The notes under the pieces were generated by a model. The model made no database searches. It worked only from the letters and a program-made list of their open reading frames with translations, and had not been told where the DNA came from. Below are positions 55,080 to 64,000 of a stretch of 64,000 nt of DNA, in pieces. The DNA lies in assembly GCF_042186555.1 (NCBI RefSeq), contig NC_133324.1, positions 6,303,758 to 6,367,757 of the forward strand, read 5' to 3'. Numbering within the stretch: the stretch's first letter is position 1; the number at the start of each line of letters is the position of its first letter. The stretch comes from Aquarana catesbeiana. Taxonomy: Eukaryota; Chordata; Amphibia; Anura; Ranidae. The translations under genes were made by a program, and so were the position numbers.

Positions 55080-56160
55080 AAGCTCTGGAGATCTGGTATT
55101 ATGGACTTTTTCAAGTGCAGGCATGCTGGGGCAGCTACCAAGTTAGGGTTTAGTTTAGGGGAAAGACTGTTGCATTTGTTTGACTGCCATGTTTAAGTTA
55201 TTTAAGTCAAAGAATGTTGAACTTTGTCCTTGCCTGGTCTGAAGTTTCTAAAAAGGTATAATACATGTAACCAGCACACAGCTACAACTCAGGTCAGTTA
55301 GGACACACTGGCATATGAAGACACAAGTGGATGCCAAGGGTAACAAAGGTTTCACAAGCAGCCTGTTGTAGGTGTGTACACTTGACTGTTTTGGATAGCC
55401 TCTTGCAGGAGGAGTTGTTGTCGGCACTCCCTCTGTGAGAGGTCTGTCTCCCATAGCAATGGAAGCACATCTGCAATGTAGAGGTTTTCAGCCTGTGCAT
55501 AGGAAGGGAAGAAGAAGGGTTAAGTGAGTGCATGCATGGAGTCCACGCTAGGTGCATGTTGGGACCCCATTCAGTTACTGGGAGTGAGTTAGCGGAGATA
55601 AGCTGGAAAGCTGGAGAGGGCACATCAAGACGTCAGCTCTGGAGATCTGCCATTATGGACTCTTTTCTGTGCAGGTATGCTGGGGCAGCTACCAAGTTAA
55701 GGATTAGTTTAGGGGAAAGACTGTTGCCTTTGTTTGACTGCCATGTTTAAGTTGTTTAAGTCGAAGAATATTGAACATTGTCCTTGCCTGGTCTGAAGTT
55801 ATTAAAGAGGTGTAATACAAATAACTGCCACACAGCTACAGTCAGTTAAGACACACTGGGGTATGAAGACACAATTGGTTACCAAGGGTAGCAAAGGTTT
55901 CACAAGCAGTCTGTTGTAAATGTGTACATGTGAATGTTTGGATAGCCTCGAAGAGTTGCTGTCGGCACTCCCTCCATGAGAGGTCCGTCTCCCATAGCAA
56001 AGGAAGCGAATCTGCACCATAGACGTTTTCAGCCTGTGAACAGGTACGGAAGAAGAAGAGTTAAGTGAGTGCATGCATTGAGTCCATGCTAGGTGCATGG
56101 TGGGACCCCATTCAGTTACTGGGAGTGAGTTAGCAGAGAAACGCTGGACAGGTGGAGTGG
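55080..56160. repeat. Two direct copies of a segment of about 555 bp
   Basis: AGCTCTGGAGATCTG opens both copies (55081 and 55636). The copies run in parallel through GCTGGGGCAGCTACCAAG, TTTGTTTGACTGCCATG, GTCCTTGCCTGGTCTGAAG, CACAAGCAGNCTGTTGTA and CCCATTCAGTTACTGGGAG. They differ at scattered bases and small indels. The origin is unknown: no retroviral signals or coding frames were recognised. Confidence 0.85.
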
Positions 56161-57100
56161 GCATTGTCCCAGCATGTCCATCCCAGATGCAACAGTGACC
56201 ATAGTGGGCAGGCCTCTTACCTGACCCACACTTGGCACCCAATGAGGAGGGGAGCATGGAGGAGGTACCACCTACCTACCCGTCCTACAAGCCAACACAC
56301 CGCAATCCATGTAGACTTGAGCAGGAATCCTTTTTCAGTGCAGCGCAATACAATGCCGTGCTTCAGTGGTTCTCATCTGAGCATTATGGCATTTGTATTT
56401 GTGTGATGCATATAATGCCTGATAAAACATGAGTTACCGCAATGCATGGGTGTGAGGCCGGCCTAAAGGTCTGTTCAAACCAGGCCATTGCAACAAGGCA
56501 TGTGGTGAATGTGAATGGCATCCCAACGCTCTTTAAAAAAAAACCTTGTGTGCAGCAAAATGTACTGCGATAACAAGGAAATATTTTACATCCACACATG
56601 CAAAAGTGCATGCACACTGCTTTGCTGTGTAAATGGACCCTTAATTGGCATCCAGCTAAATATAAAAATATGGGTGGTGTTTAAATATATATATATTTTA
56701 ATATGGAGAGCCCGGGATTACAAGCCAGCAACTTGTAAAAGTAAAACAGTCTTTATTGTTAAAGTGAAAAACAAAATTGTGAAAAACAACACGATGGCTC
56801 ACCACCAGTATGCCAGTCCTACACCAGGGGTTGGGATTCCTATCTGCTTCGGTGTACAGGTAAAGACACAGGCGCTCAGTAAACAATGTCTCAGTCACGA
56901 GACCTCACAGCTGTGAACTACTCCACTCCACCTCACAGACAGGTGCTGACTCCATCCTGCTCCTTTTCAGGCTTCACCTGCTTGGGGGTTAATCCTTTTG
57001 GAACCAAGTCCTTGTAATCAGGGTTTTGAGGCTCTTTCCCACCCAAAGTCTCTATGAGCTTCAGAATTCCAGGTCCCAAATGAAGACTTACCAATCCTTA
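56161..57100. other. Unassigned intergenic sequence
   Basis: No gene recognised. A TTTAAATATATATATATTTT stretch lies near 56680. GTCTTTATTGTTAAAGTGAA near 56750 could be the antisense of a transcript end (an AATAAA-type signal on the minus strand), but no coding sequence supports it. Confidence 0.35.
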
Positions 57101-57538
57101 GGCCGCCTACACATGAGCAGACTTTTCGGCAGCAAAAGTCAGACGGCCATTCCCACGGACTTTCGTCAGACTTTTGATGGACTTCCGACAGACTTTTGAA
57201 GGAGCGGACTTGCCTACACACGATCACACCAAAGTCCGACGGATTCGTACGTGATGACGTACGACCGGACTAAAATAAGGAAGTTGATAGCCAGTAGCCA
57301 ATAGCTGCCCTAGCGTGGGTTTTCGTCCGTCGGACCAGCATACAGACAAGCGATTTTTTTCGTCCGGACTGGAGTCCGTCGGAAAGATTTGAAGCATGTT
57401 TCAAATCTAAAGTCCGTCAGATTTTCGACTGGAAAAGTCCGCTGAAGGTCCGATAAAGCCCATACACGGTCAGATTGTCCGCTGGACTCGGTCCGTCGGA
57501 CCAGTCCGGTAGAAAATTCCGCTCGTGTGTACGCTGCA
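57101..57538. mobile_element. Harbinger-type MITE, 438 bp, diverged
   Basis: Left end GGCCGCCTACACATGAGCAG and right end CTCGTGTGTACGCTGCA are imperfect inverted repeats. TTA is present on both sides (57098-57100 and 57539-57541). Internal GTCCGTCGGA and TCCGACGGA motifs match the other members at 3890 and 52823. Confidence 0.75.
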
Positions 57539-57842
57539 TTAGTGTGCTCTAATTCAGTCTTCTCCTCTCCAACTGGACTTCCCCAGAACCCTTCACCCTG
57601 CATGCGTGAGAACCCCCCGAGTACTCAATAATGTGTTCACATCATCCTCCCTAAAGGGAACAAAACCCAAATAGTGGGGGCACGTATCCTGTACAATATA
57701 TTTGATCATAAGATCCTACAAAAAAAAGGTGAACAATAACGTGAACATATGAATGCCAACGGTGGTCAGTGGTGATTGCCTCCTACATGTTGGTGGACAG
57801 TGGAAATAGCCCCCTATATGCTGGTGGCCTGCGGAGATTGTC

Positions 57843-58267
57843 CTCTATTATTATTATTATTATTATACAGGATTTATATAGTGCCGACAGTTTGTGCAGC
57901 GCTTTACAACATTAGGGCACACAGTACAATTACAATACACTTGAATACAGGAGGGATCAGAGGGCCCTATTCATTAGAGCTTACAATCTAGGAGGGAGGG
58001 TCAAGTGATACAAAAGGGTAATAGCTGTGGGGGATGAGCTCATGAAGAAAATAGATGTGCAGTTCTTAGGTGGAGGGAGGATAGGCTTCTCTGAGGAGAA
58101 ACGTTTTCAGGGATTGCCTAAAAGTGGAAAGATTTGCAGACAATTTGACAGATTGGTGTAGGGTAGTTCCAGAGGATGGGAGAGGCTCGGAAGAAGTCCT
58201 AGAGGTGAATGTGGGAGGAGGTCATGAGGGAACTAGAGAGCAGGAGGTCTTGGAAGGAACGAAGAGG
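57843..58267 (-). mobile_element. L2-type LINE 3' fragment
   Basis: On the minus strand it ends in (TAA)n (ATTATTATT from 57843), preceded by the GCGCTGCACAAACTG motif. It is interrupted at 58268 by the tail of the next L2 copy. Confidence 0.78.
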
Positions 58268-59530
58268 GCGATTATTATTATTTATTATTATTCAGGATTT
58301 ATACAACGCCAACAGTTTACACAGCGCTTTACAATATAAAAGGGAGACAATACAGTTATAATACAATAAGATACAGGAGGATTAAGAGGGCCCTGCTCAG
58401 AAGAGCTTACAACATAATAGGGTGGGGCAGGTGGTACAAAAGGTTGTAACTGTGGGGAATGAGCTGATGGAAGTGGTAAGAGATTAGTTAGAGACGTGAT
58501 AGGCTTTCCTGAAGAGATGAGTTTTCAGGGATCGCCTGAAGGTAGCAAGAGTAGGGGATAACCGGACCGGTGGAGGTAGCGAGTTCCAGAGGATGGGAGA
58601 GGCTCTGGAGAAATCCTGGAGAGGAGCATGGGAGGAGGAGATGAGAGAGCTTGAGCGTAGGAGGTCTTGAGAAGAGCGGAGAGGACGATTTGGGTGATAT
58701 TTGGAGACAAGACTGGTGATGTAGCTTGGGGCAGAGTTGTGAATGGCTTTCTATGTTGCGGTTAGTATTTTGAATTTAATTCGCTGGGTGATTGGGAGTC
58801 AGTGTAGGGATTGGAGGAGAGGGTTGGCGGACACTGAATGGAGACCAGTGTAGGGATTGGAGGAGAGGGTTGGCAGACACTGAGTGGTTGGGAAGGTGGA
58901 TAAGTCTGGCTGCAGCATTCATGATAGACTGAAGAGGGGAGGAGCCTATGGAGAGGCAGGCCAATGAGAAGGGAGTTACAATAGTCAAGGCGAGAGATAA
59001 CAAGGGAGTGAATGAGGAGCTTGATAGTTTCATTTGTTAAAAAGGGGCGAATTTTAGAGATGTTACGGAGGTGAATTCTACAAACTTTTGACAACAATTG
59101 GATTTGAGGCTGAAATGACAAGTCAGAGTCTATGATTACACCTAGTACCCTGGTGTGAGGGGAGGGACTGATGGTTGGATTGTTGATTTTGATGGAAAAG
59201 TCATGGAGGGGGGCACAGGCGGGTGGGGGGGGATATTAATAGCTCAGTTTTAGAGAGATTTAGTTGAAGGAAGTGGTGTGACATCCATGCTGATATGTCA
59301 GTTAGTAAGTTAGTAATGCGAGAGGAGACTGAAGGAGTGAGGTGAGGAGTAGACAGATAGATTTGGGTGTCATCAGCGTACAAGTGGTATTGGAAGCTGT
59401 GGGCGGTTATCAAGCGATCAAGGGAGGAGGTGTAGATAGAGAAAAGAAGGGGTCCAAGAACAGAGCCTTGGGGGTCCCCCACACAAAGGGGTAATGGGGA
59501 GGAGGAGATAGAGTTGTAGGTGACACTGAA
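58268..59530 (-). pseudogene. L2-type LINE with decayed reverse transcriptase
   Basis: The minus strand encodes PQGSVLGPLLFSIYTSSL and FQYHLYADDTQIYLS, then ISAWMSHHFLQLNLSKTELL (59482-59201), and after a gap RPFLTNETIKLLIHSLVISR and LDYCNSLLIGLP (59121-58940). These are the RT catalytic and C-terminal regions of L2-group LINEs. Frameshifts separate the pieces and the 5' half is missing. The 3' end with (TAA)n is at 58268. Confidence 0.85.
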
Positions 59531-59539
59531 GGTTGGTTT

Positions 59540-60170
59540 TTGAGACTAGGCTAGTGATGTAGCTGGGGGCAGAGTTTTGGATTGTTTTTTAACTTATTGT
59601 TTGCATTTTGAATTTAATTTGTTGGAAAAGTGGCAGCCAATGGAGGGATTGGCAGAGAGGGGTAGCAGACACTGAGCGGTTTGTAAGGTGGATGAGTCTG
59701 GCTGCAGCATTCATGATGGAGTGAAGGGGGGAGGAGTCTATTTAAAGGTAAGCCAATGAGGAGGGAGTTGCAGTAGTTGAGGCGAGAGATAACCAGGGAG
59801 TGAATCAGGAGCTTTGTGGTTTCATTGGTTAGGAAGGGACGTCGTTTAGAGATGTTGCAGAGGTTGAGTCGGCAAGCATGGGTAAGGGATTGGATGTGGG
59901 GCTAAAAGGAGAGTTCAGAGTCCAGGATAACACCTAGCACCCTGGCATGTGGGGACGGGTGGATGGTTGTGCCCTTGCTCTTGACAGCGAAGTCAGGGGA
60001 AGAGGCACATGGGGGAGGAAATATTATGAGCTCGGTTTTGGACAAGTTGAGTTTGAGGAAGTGGTGTGACATCCATATAGATATGTCTGTTAGTAAGTTA
60101 GTGATGCGGGAGGAGACTGATGGAGTGAGTTGAGGGGTGGAGAGATAGATTTGGGTGTTGTCAGCGTAGA
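59540..60170 (-). pseudogene. Second L2-type LINE fragment
   Basis: Parallel to 58690-59390: TCTGGCTGCAGCATTCATGA, then CAATGAGGAGGGAGTTGCAG, AACACCTAGCACCCTGGCAT and GATTTGGGTGTTGTCAGCGTA. Numerous substitutions and no open frame. The 3' end is missing at the join with the first fragment. Confidence 0.78.
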
Positions 60171-61480
60171 CAACATGATGTTGTCCAGTGAAAATTGCCC
60201 ATTACATGCTTGTGGTCAGTGGAGATTGCACCCTGCATGTAGAAGGTCAGTGAGAGATTGACCTTACATATGATCGTCAGTGGAGATTTCCACCTAAATG
60301 TTGGTGACCAGTATTGATGGCCCCCTTCATGCTGGTAGTCAATGCCCTGTAAAATATTGTTGATATGTGCCCCATATCATTTGTAGTTATTAGTCCATAC
60401 CTCATTTGTTGGTGGTCTATTGGACCTTCAAAGGTCTTTCGCTGCTTTCTCCCATCTCCCTCACCTCTGCTGAGAAATGTCACACCAGAACTATGCAGGC
60501 AATGTTGGGCTGGAGATCACCCTGCATGTACTTCTGGCATACAACAGAATATGTCCCTCTAACAATCAGAATAAGACATTCTTTAAGAGGTCAAGTCAGA
60601 CCTAGGTTAGGTGAACTAGGTAGCAGCTAGAAAGACCAGCTTGAGTTCAATTGCTGAAAACCGGAGCTCTGCCTGGGATGTTTTGTCCTCGATGCAATCC
60701 GTCCATAACAGGAAAAGTGGGCCACTAGGTTTACACTCTGATGCAAATCTTTCTCATGCTACGAGGAAGGAAGTTGTAGCCTAAATATATTAGCAGAGTA
60801 TACACTTTGTCTTTTGATATGTAGCCAATAAAGATTTCCATTGGAGAATACGCAGATTGGCCATCTTTTCTTGTTATGGATTAAGTGACCTAGGTGCCTG
60901 AAACGAGTGACACCTATGCCTGGAGCATCTAATGATTTGAACGGCAGTCATGAGTCCAGGTGGGTCCATGCTTGCCTTTCACGCCAGCTCTTCACTGCAA
61001 AGTCCACAACAAAACAAAGACAGATAGTGGCACAAATTGGCATTAGATTTACAAAGCTCTCCTTTGACATTCAGCAGGTTACAACCAGAAAACGTCTAGC
61101 TCTTGGTTGAAACTTAGAGTTTTATTCAACAAATGCTGGTTTTTGCCGTTACTTCCCTTTGTTATGTTGTATGCTGGAACTTCTTGTAAATAATGGTGAG
61201 AAGTGGAGGAGGGGAGCTCTTAATGATGGATTTTGGCCTAACTAAAAGGCAAGTGGTTATGGAGTGCTTAGAAGACAAGTGAGAAGCGTTGGTGATATCT
61301 TGGAATTCAAGACCTACCTCTGTGTATTTAGTGGTGAAAGTTCTGTACTGTAGAACCACAATATTCCATTGTTTTGTTGAGATGTTCCTCATCATAAATA
61401 AAATCCACTCTTTAGGTAATATGGAGTAAATGACGTACTCTGATACATGGAATAATTATAGAATCCATCACTCAGCGAGA
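60171..61480. other. Right arm of the inverted duplication upstream of the chymotrypsinogen gene
   Basis: Inverted matches to the left arm include about 60460-60580 (to 53430-53560), 61000-61110 (to 52800-52822 plus 53259-53340) and 61190-61480 (to 52270-52510). The two MITEs of the left arm are absent here. Short GTCAGTGGAGATT repeats occur near 60210-60330. I see no gene. Confidence 0.75.
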
Positions 61481-61508
61481 GTCTTGATAAGTGACGTTCT
61501 CCTGTAAC

Positions 61509-61536
61509 ACCTGTTTCTTCCTATCTTTTCCTCCAG
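61509..61536 (+). promoter_or_regulatory. Candidate PTF1 site (E-box plus TC-box) of the chymotrypsinogen gene
   Basis: CACCTG at 61509-61514 and a TTTTCC box at about 61528-61534 are spaced roughly two helical turns apart. PTF1, the regulator of pancreatic acinar enzyme genes, binds such bipartite sites. The same pair is kept upstream of the pseudogene (CACCTG at 52248-52243). Binding is inference. Confidence 0.5.
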
Positions 61537-61642
61537 CCCACGTTGGCGGGATATCGGGATTTGGCAAAGGTTTCCTGATAAGGAGGGCTAAAATTGTCCT
61601 AATAACAAGCCTTGAGCTCTCCCCTGATTGGCTGACTGAGCG

Positions 61643-61650
61643 TATATAAG
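61643..61650 (+). promoter_or_regulatory. TATA box of the chymotrypsinogen gene
   Basis: TATATAAG about 45-53 bp before the ATG. This implies a transcription start near 61672 and a short 5' UTR, as usual for pancreatic protease genes. Identical in the paralogous promoter. Confidence 0.85.
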
Positions 61651-61695
61651 CTGAACAGACCTTACAATCGTCCTCATATCCAAGAAAAGCAGAAG

Positions 61696-63501
61696 ATGGC
61701 AACACTGTGGGTCCTCCTGTCCTGCCTGGTCCTGCTCAGCGGAGCCTTTGGTGAGTATACATACATGTTTGTAGTACATTGTAATATACTGTGTATGTAT
61801 ATATATATATATATATATAACACATACTATACCAATGAAATATTCTAGACACATACACTCATAGAGCATTTATAACGTAGTACATTAATCTGATTATATG
61901 GAAGACTTTTGGCAATCTCCATTTTATTGATCACATCCACTATGGATAAGACAATGAAACAAACTATTGAAAAATATATGGTTGGGATAGCCTGGCTCTG
62001 ATTATTTTATTATTTTTTGAAAAAAAAAAAAAAAAAAAAAAATGAAAATCCGCCTTTTTAATGATCAATTTAGACAAAGACAATAATAAGAGACTTAATG
62101 ACCAAACAGACGTTGTGTTATATTATATGGTGGTGTGTAACAATGTATTACTGGCAGTTATAATAAGAATGTATTTTTCTCAGGATGCGGTGTTCCCGCC
62201 ATCAGGCCTCTTATCTCCGGCTATGCCAGGGTTGTAAACGGTGAAAACGCTGTCTCTGGTTCTTGGCCATGGCAGGTGTCTCTTCAGGTACGATCGTTTC
62301 TTACCACATTTTTAATCTTGTTGTTTAAATTGTACCATTTCTGGGTTTAATGTTATTTCTAGGGTAAGCTCAGAATGCCACCCATTGTGTAAAAACACAT
62401 GCCCCTCCCCCGTCCCTCAACTCTAGGACTTCCTATGGACAAAAAAATTAAAATTTTCACTGACTGAATGTTTTCATTTTCAATTCTAAATGGAAACATT
62501 TAACGTAACGCAGCCCTTTTAGAAAAGCAAAGTGGAAGAAGGCAGAGGTAGGTGACAACCCCTTTGGAAAAGCAAAGAGTAGGTGAGAAGATGTGTCCCA
62601 CTAAAGAACATCAAGGAGCAGAAATTGGCACTTAGAAGCACCTAGTAGCTGATCAGTAGGTGACTGGAGAAGGTACCTGTAGATGCCAGTCAAACATCAG
62701 AGGGGGAGGGTATGTGAAGAAGCTCCCCCCCCCCCTCTTTCTTTCCCCAAGGGCAGAACCTCTCTAAAATGGACCAATATTCCAATAAAAGAAACGTCTA
62801 CAGTGTTGCTGGCATGGATAAATAATAACAATAGGAGGGCTGAAGGTGCTGCTTTAGGTTTCTTCCAGTGTTAGCAGCATGTCTGACTGCCTAGACAATT
62901 ATTCATGTGATCTGAAGCTGAAGGGAATGTCAGAGTCCAGAATGGATGGTCCTCTTCTCCAGGAGAAGCCCAATGAGAAGGATTGAAGGGAAAATGGACC
63001 AGTATTTTTTCCAGGAAAGATAAATATTTAGACTCTTCTATTACACATGATTGACCTCTTCTAGGAAGACTGTTATAAGCTGATATGAGGTCACATTCAG
63101 GAGCTTCTAAAAAAATGCATTTAATGATTAATTAATAAATACAGCACTGCATTAATTTGAGTATTTTATATCTGCCTGGAGGTCAGCTTTAAATAATGTG
63201 GTAATATTATATATCTGCCTGTCATCTTACATCTGGCTTTGTCCTTTAATGAATTTTGGGAGTTTTAGGCAACTTTGTAAAGCTTCCTGGCACTAAGCTT
63301 AGGTGGTCCGCCTCTGTGACCATAGCTATGTTCAATTTTCCAATGTGGGGCTAAGAATCTTCATGGGGTAGGTGAAATGTTCTGTATATAAAGCAATGGC
63401 CTTATGACTCTTCTTCTATAGGATAGCACTGGATTCCACTACTGTGGCGGCTCCATCATCAACAGTCTCTGGGTTGTCACTGCTGCCCACTGCGGAGTCA
63501 C
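61696..63501 (+). CDS. ctrb1: Chymotrypsinogen B-like serine protease, exons 1-3 (continues beyond window)
   Basis: Secreted pancreatic zymogen cutting after large hydrophobic residues. Exon 1 (61696-61750) encodes the signal peptide MATLWVLLSCLVLLSGAFG. Exon 2 (62184-62287) begins with the activation peptide CGVPAIRPLISGYAR, whose Arg15-Val16 bond would be cleaved to release VVNGENA. It ends SWPWQVSLQ. Exon 3 (63422-63501) reads DSTGFHYCGGS, then INSLWVVTAAHCGV with catalytic His57. Splice sites are canonical: TTTG/GTGAGT, CTCAG/GATGC, CTTCAG/GTACGA, CTATAG/GATAG and GTCAC/GTGAGT. Exon sizes and phases equal those of the head-to-head pseudogene at 50.6-51.3 kb. Exons with Asp102 and Ser195 lie to the right of the window. 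The symbol denotes the family; frog paralogue numbering is not resolved. A retroposed sequence begins 8 bp into intron 3. Confidence 0.93.
61751..62183 (+). other. Intron 1 of the chymotrypsinogen gene
   Basis: Contains an (AT)n tract near 61798-61819 and a poly(A) run of about 22 near 62020. It matches intron 1 of the pseudogene from about 61960 onward. Confidence 0.85.
62288..63421 (+). other. Intron 2 of the chymotrypsinogen gene
   Basis: Includes a C-rich run near 62726-62738. It is longer than intron 2 of the pseudogene (about 430 bp), with extra sequence after about 62660 that I cannot assign. Confidence 0.85.
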
Positions 63502-63508
63502 GTGAGTC

Positions 63509-64000
63509 TTTTTTTTTTTTTTTATCAGAAAGGTTTTTATTGTACATAAAAAAAAACGCATACATATAGCGTACAGGTAAAAGTACATGGCGTATACATA
63601 TCACAAAGATCTCACAAAGTGTATTATGGAGGCATTTATCAGCTACCAGAAATTATTATAAGACGGTTCCGATTGCATTCTAACAGGAAAAAATAAACCT
63701 ATTATATCATTATCTTTTAACAATATTAGATCTAACATGTATTGTAGTTCATAAGGAGTATAAGTCTCAATGAAGTACAATTTAAGCAAGTATCATCTAT
63801 ACTAATGTTACCCTTATATATTGGAATCTCTAGTGAGCTCTACTCATCTTACAGTATAAAGAATAGAAAACATGTCGTTCAATTACCAGTAGCATTGGAA
63901 ACAACTCTATTGCATTGTAATTCCGTCAGTCATGTTTTAAATCCGTTATGTTTAGATCAATGTGATATACATCAGAGAAAAAGAAAGTAAAATAAAGGAG
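63509..64000 (-). mobile_element. Poly(A)-tailed retroposed sequence in intron 3, 3' end
   Basis: A run of 15 T begins 8 bp after the exon 3 boundary. TTTATT at 63536-63541 follows, i.e. AATAAA on the minus strand about 13 bp before a poly(A) tail. The body runs out of the window and shows no recognised coding text in the 490 bp visible. The signature is that of an L1-type, SINE or processed-transcript insertion on the minus strand. Confidence 0.72.

Noticed and set aside
55080..56160. LTR pair of an endogenous retrovirus
   Set aside because: The two copies abut directly with no internal region, primer-binding site or TG...CA ends.

Overview
This window is vertebrate nuclear DNA from an amphibian, most likely a ranid-type frog. 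It holds a spliced chymotrypsinogen gene and a decayed sister copy. Most of the rest is transposons and minisatellites of the kind that fill frog genomes. No prokaryotic gene organisation, CRISPR array, rRNA or tRNA gene was seen.

Left third (1-32190): four head-to-tail copies of one Tx1-clade (L1-like) non-LTR retrotransposon, all on the minus strand and about 6.3 kb each. Each has ORF1 (about 837 aa, three CCHC knuckles) and ORF2 (1129 aa: APE-type endonuclease, reverse transcriptase with YADD, C-terminal Cys/His finger). Every copy sits at the same position of a 32-bp minisatellite unit, flanked by the same 12-bp target duplication. The copies are separated by exactly 12, 12+32 and 12+6x32 bp of target. 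Beyond copy 4 about 81 units of the minisatellite remain. ORF2 is uninterrupted in copies 3 and 4. ORF1 carries one different frameshift in each of copies 2, 3 and 4. Copy 1 is split by two insertions of one non-autonomous hAT family, each with an 8-bp target duplication. The larger (3.7 kb) carries its own minisatellites, a rearranged Tc1-like relic and a Harbinger-type MITE.

Middle (32191-47400): a foldback element, a 60-bp minisatellite (about 31 units) that is open on both strands by chance, a non-autonomous hAT, a 5'-truncated CR1/L2-type LINE and small MITEs. A complete hAT transposon (40650-47175) follows, with perfect 8-bp target duplication, TATA box and an intact 1092-aa BED-finger transposase. 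It lies inside an intron of the chymotrypsinogen pseudogene.

Right part (38800-64000): two chymotrypsinogen B-like loci arranged head to head. The minus-strand locus (exon 7 at 38.8 kb to promoter at 52.1 kb) is a pseudogene: signal-peptide exon replaced by a repeat, Cys1 codon changed to TGA, frameshift in exon 5, Cys122 changed to Tyr, and the exon 6 donor changed from GT to TT. The plus-strand locus begins at 61696 and is intact for exons 1-3 before leaving the window. Sequences around both promoters form an inverted duplication whose arms reach 53.7 kb and 60.2 kb. Between the arms lie decayed Tc1 and L2 sequences, a duplicated 555-bp segment and another Harbinger-type MITE.
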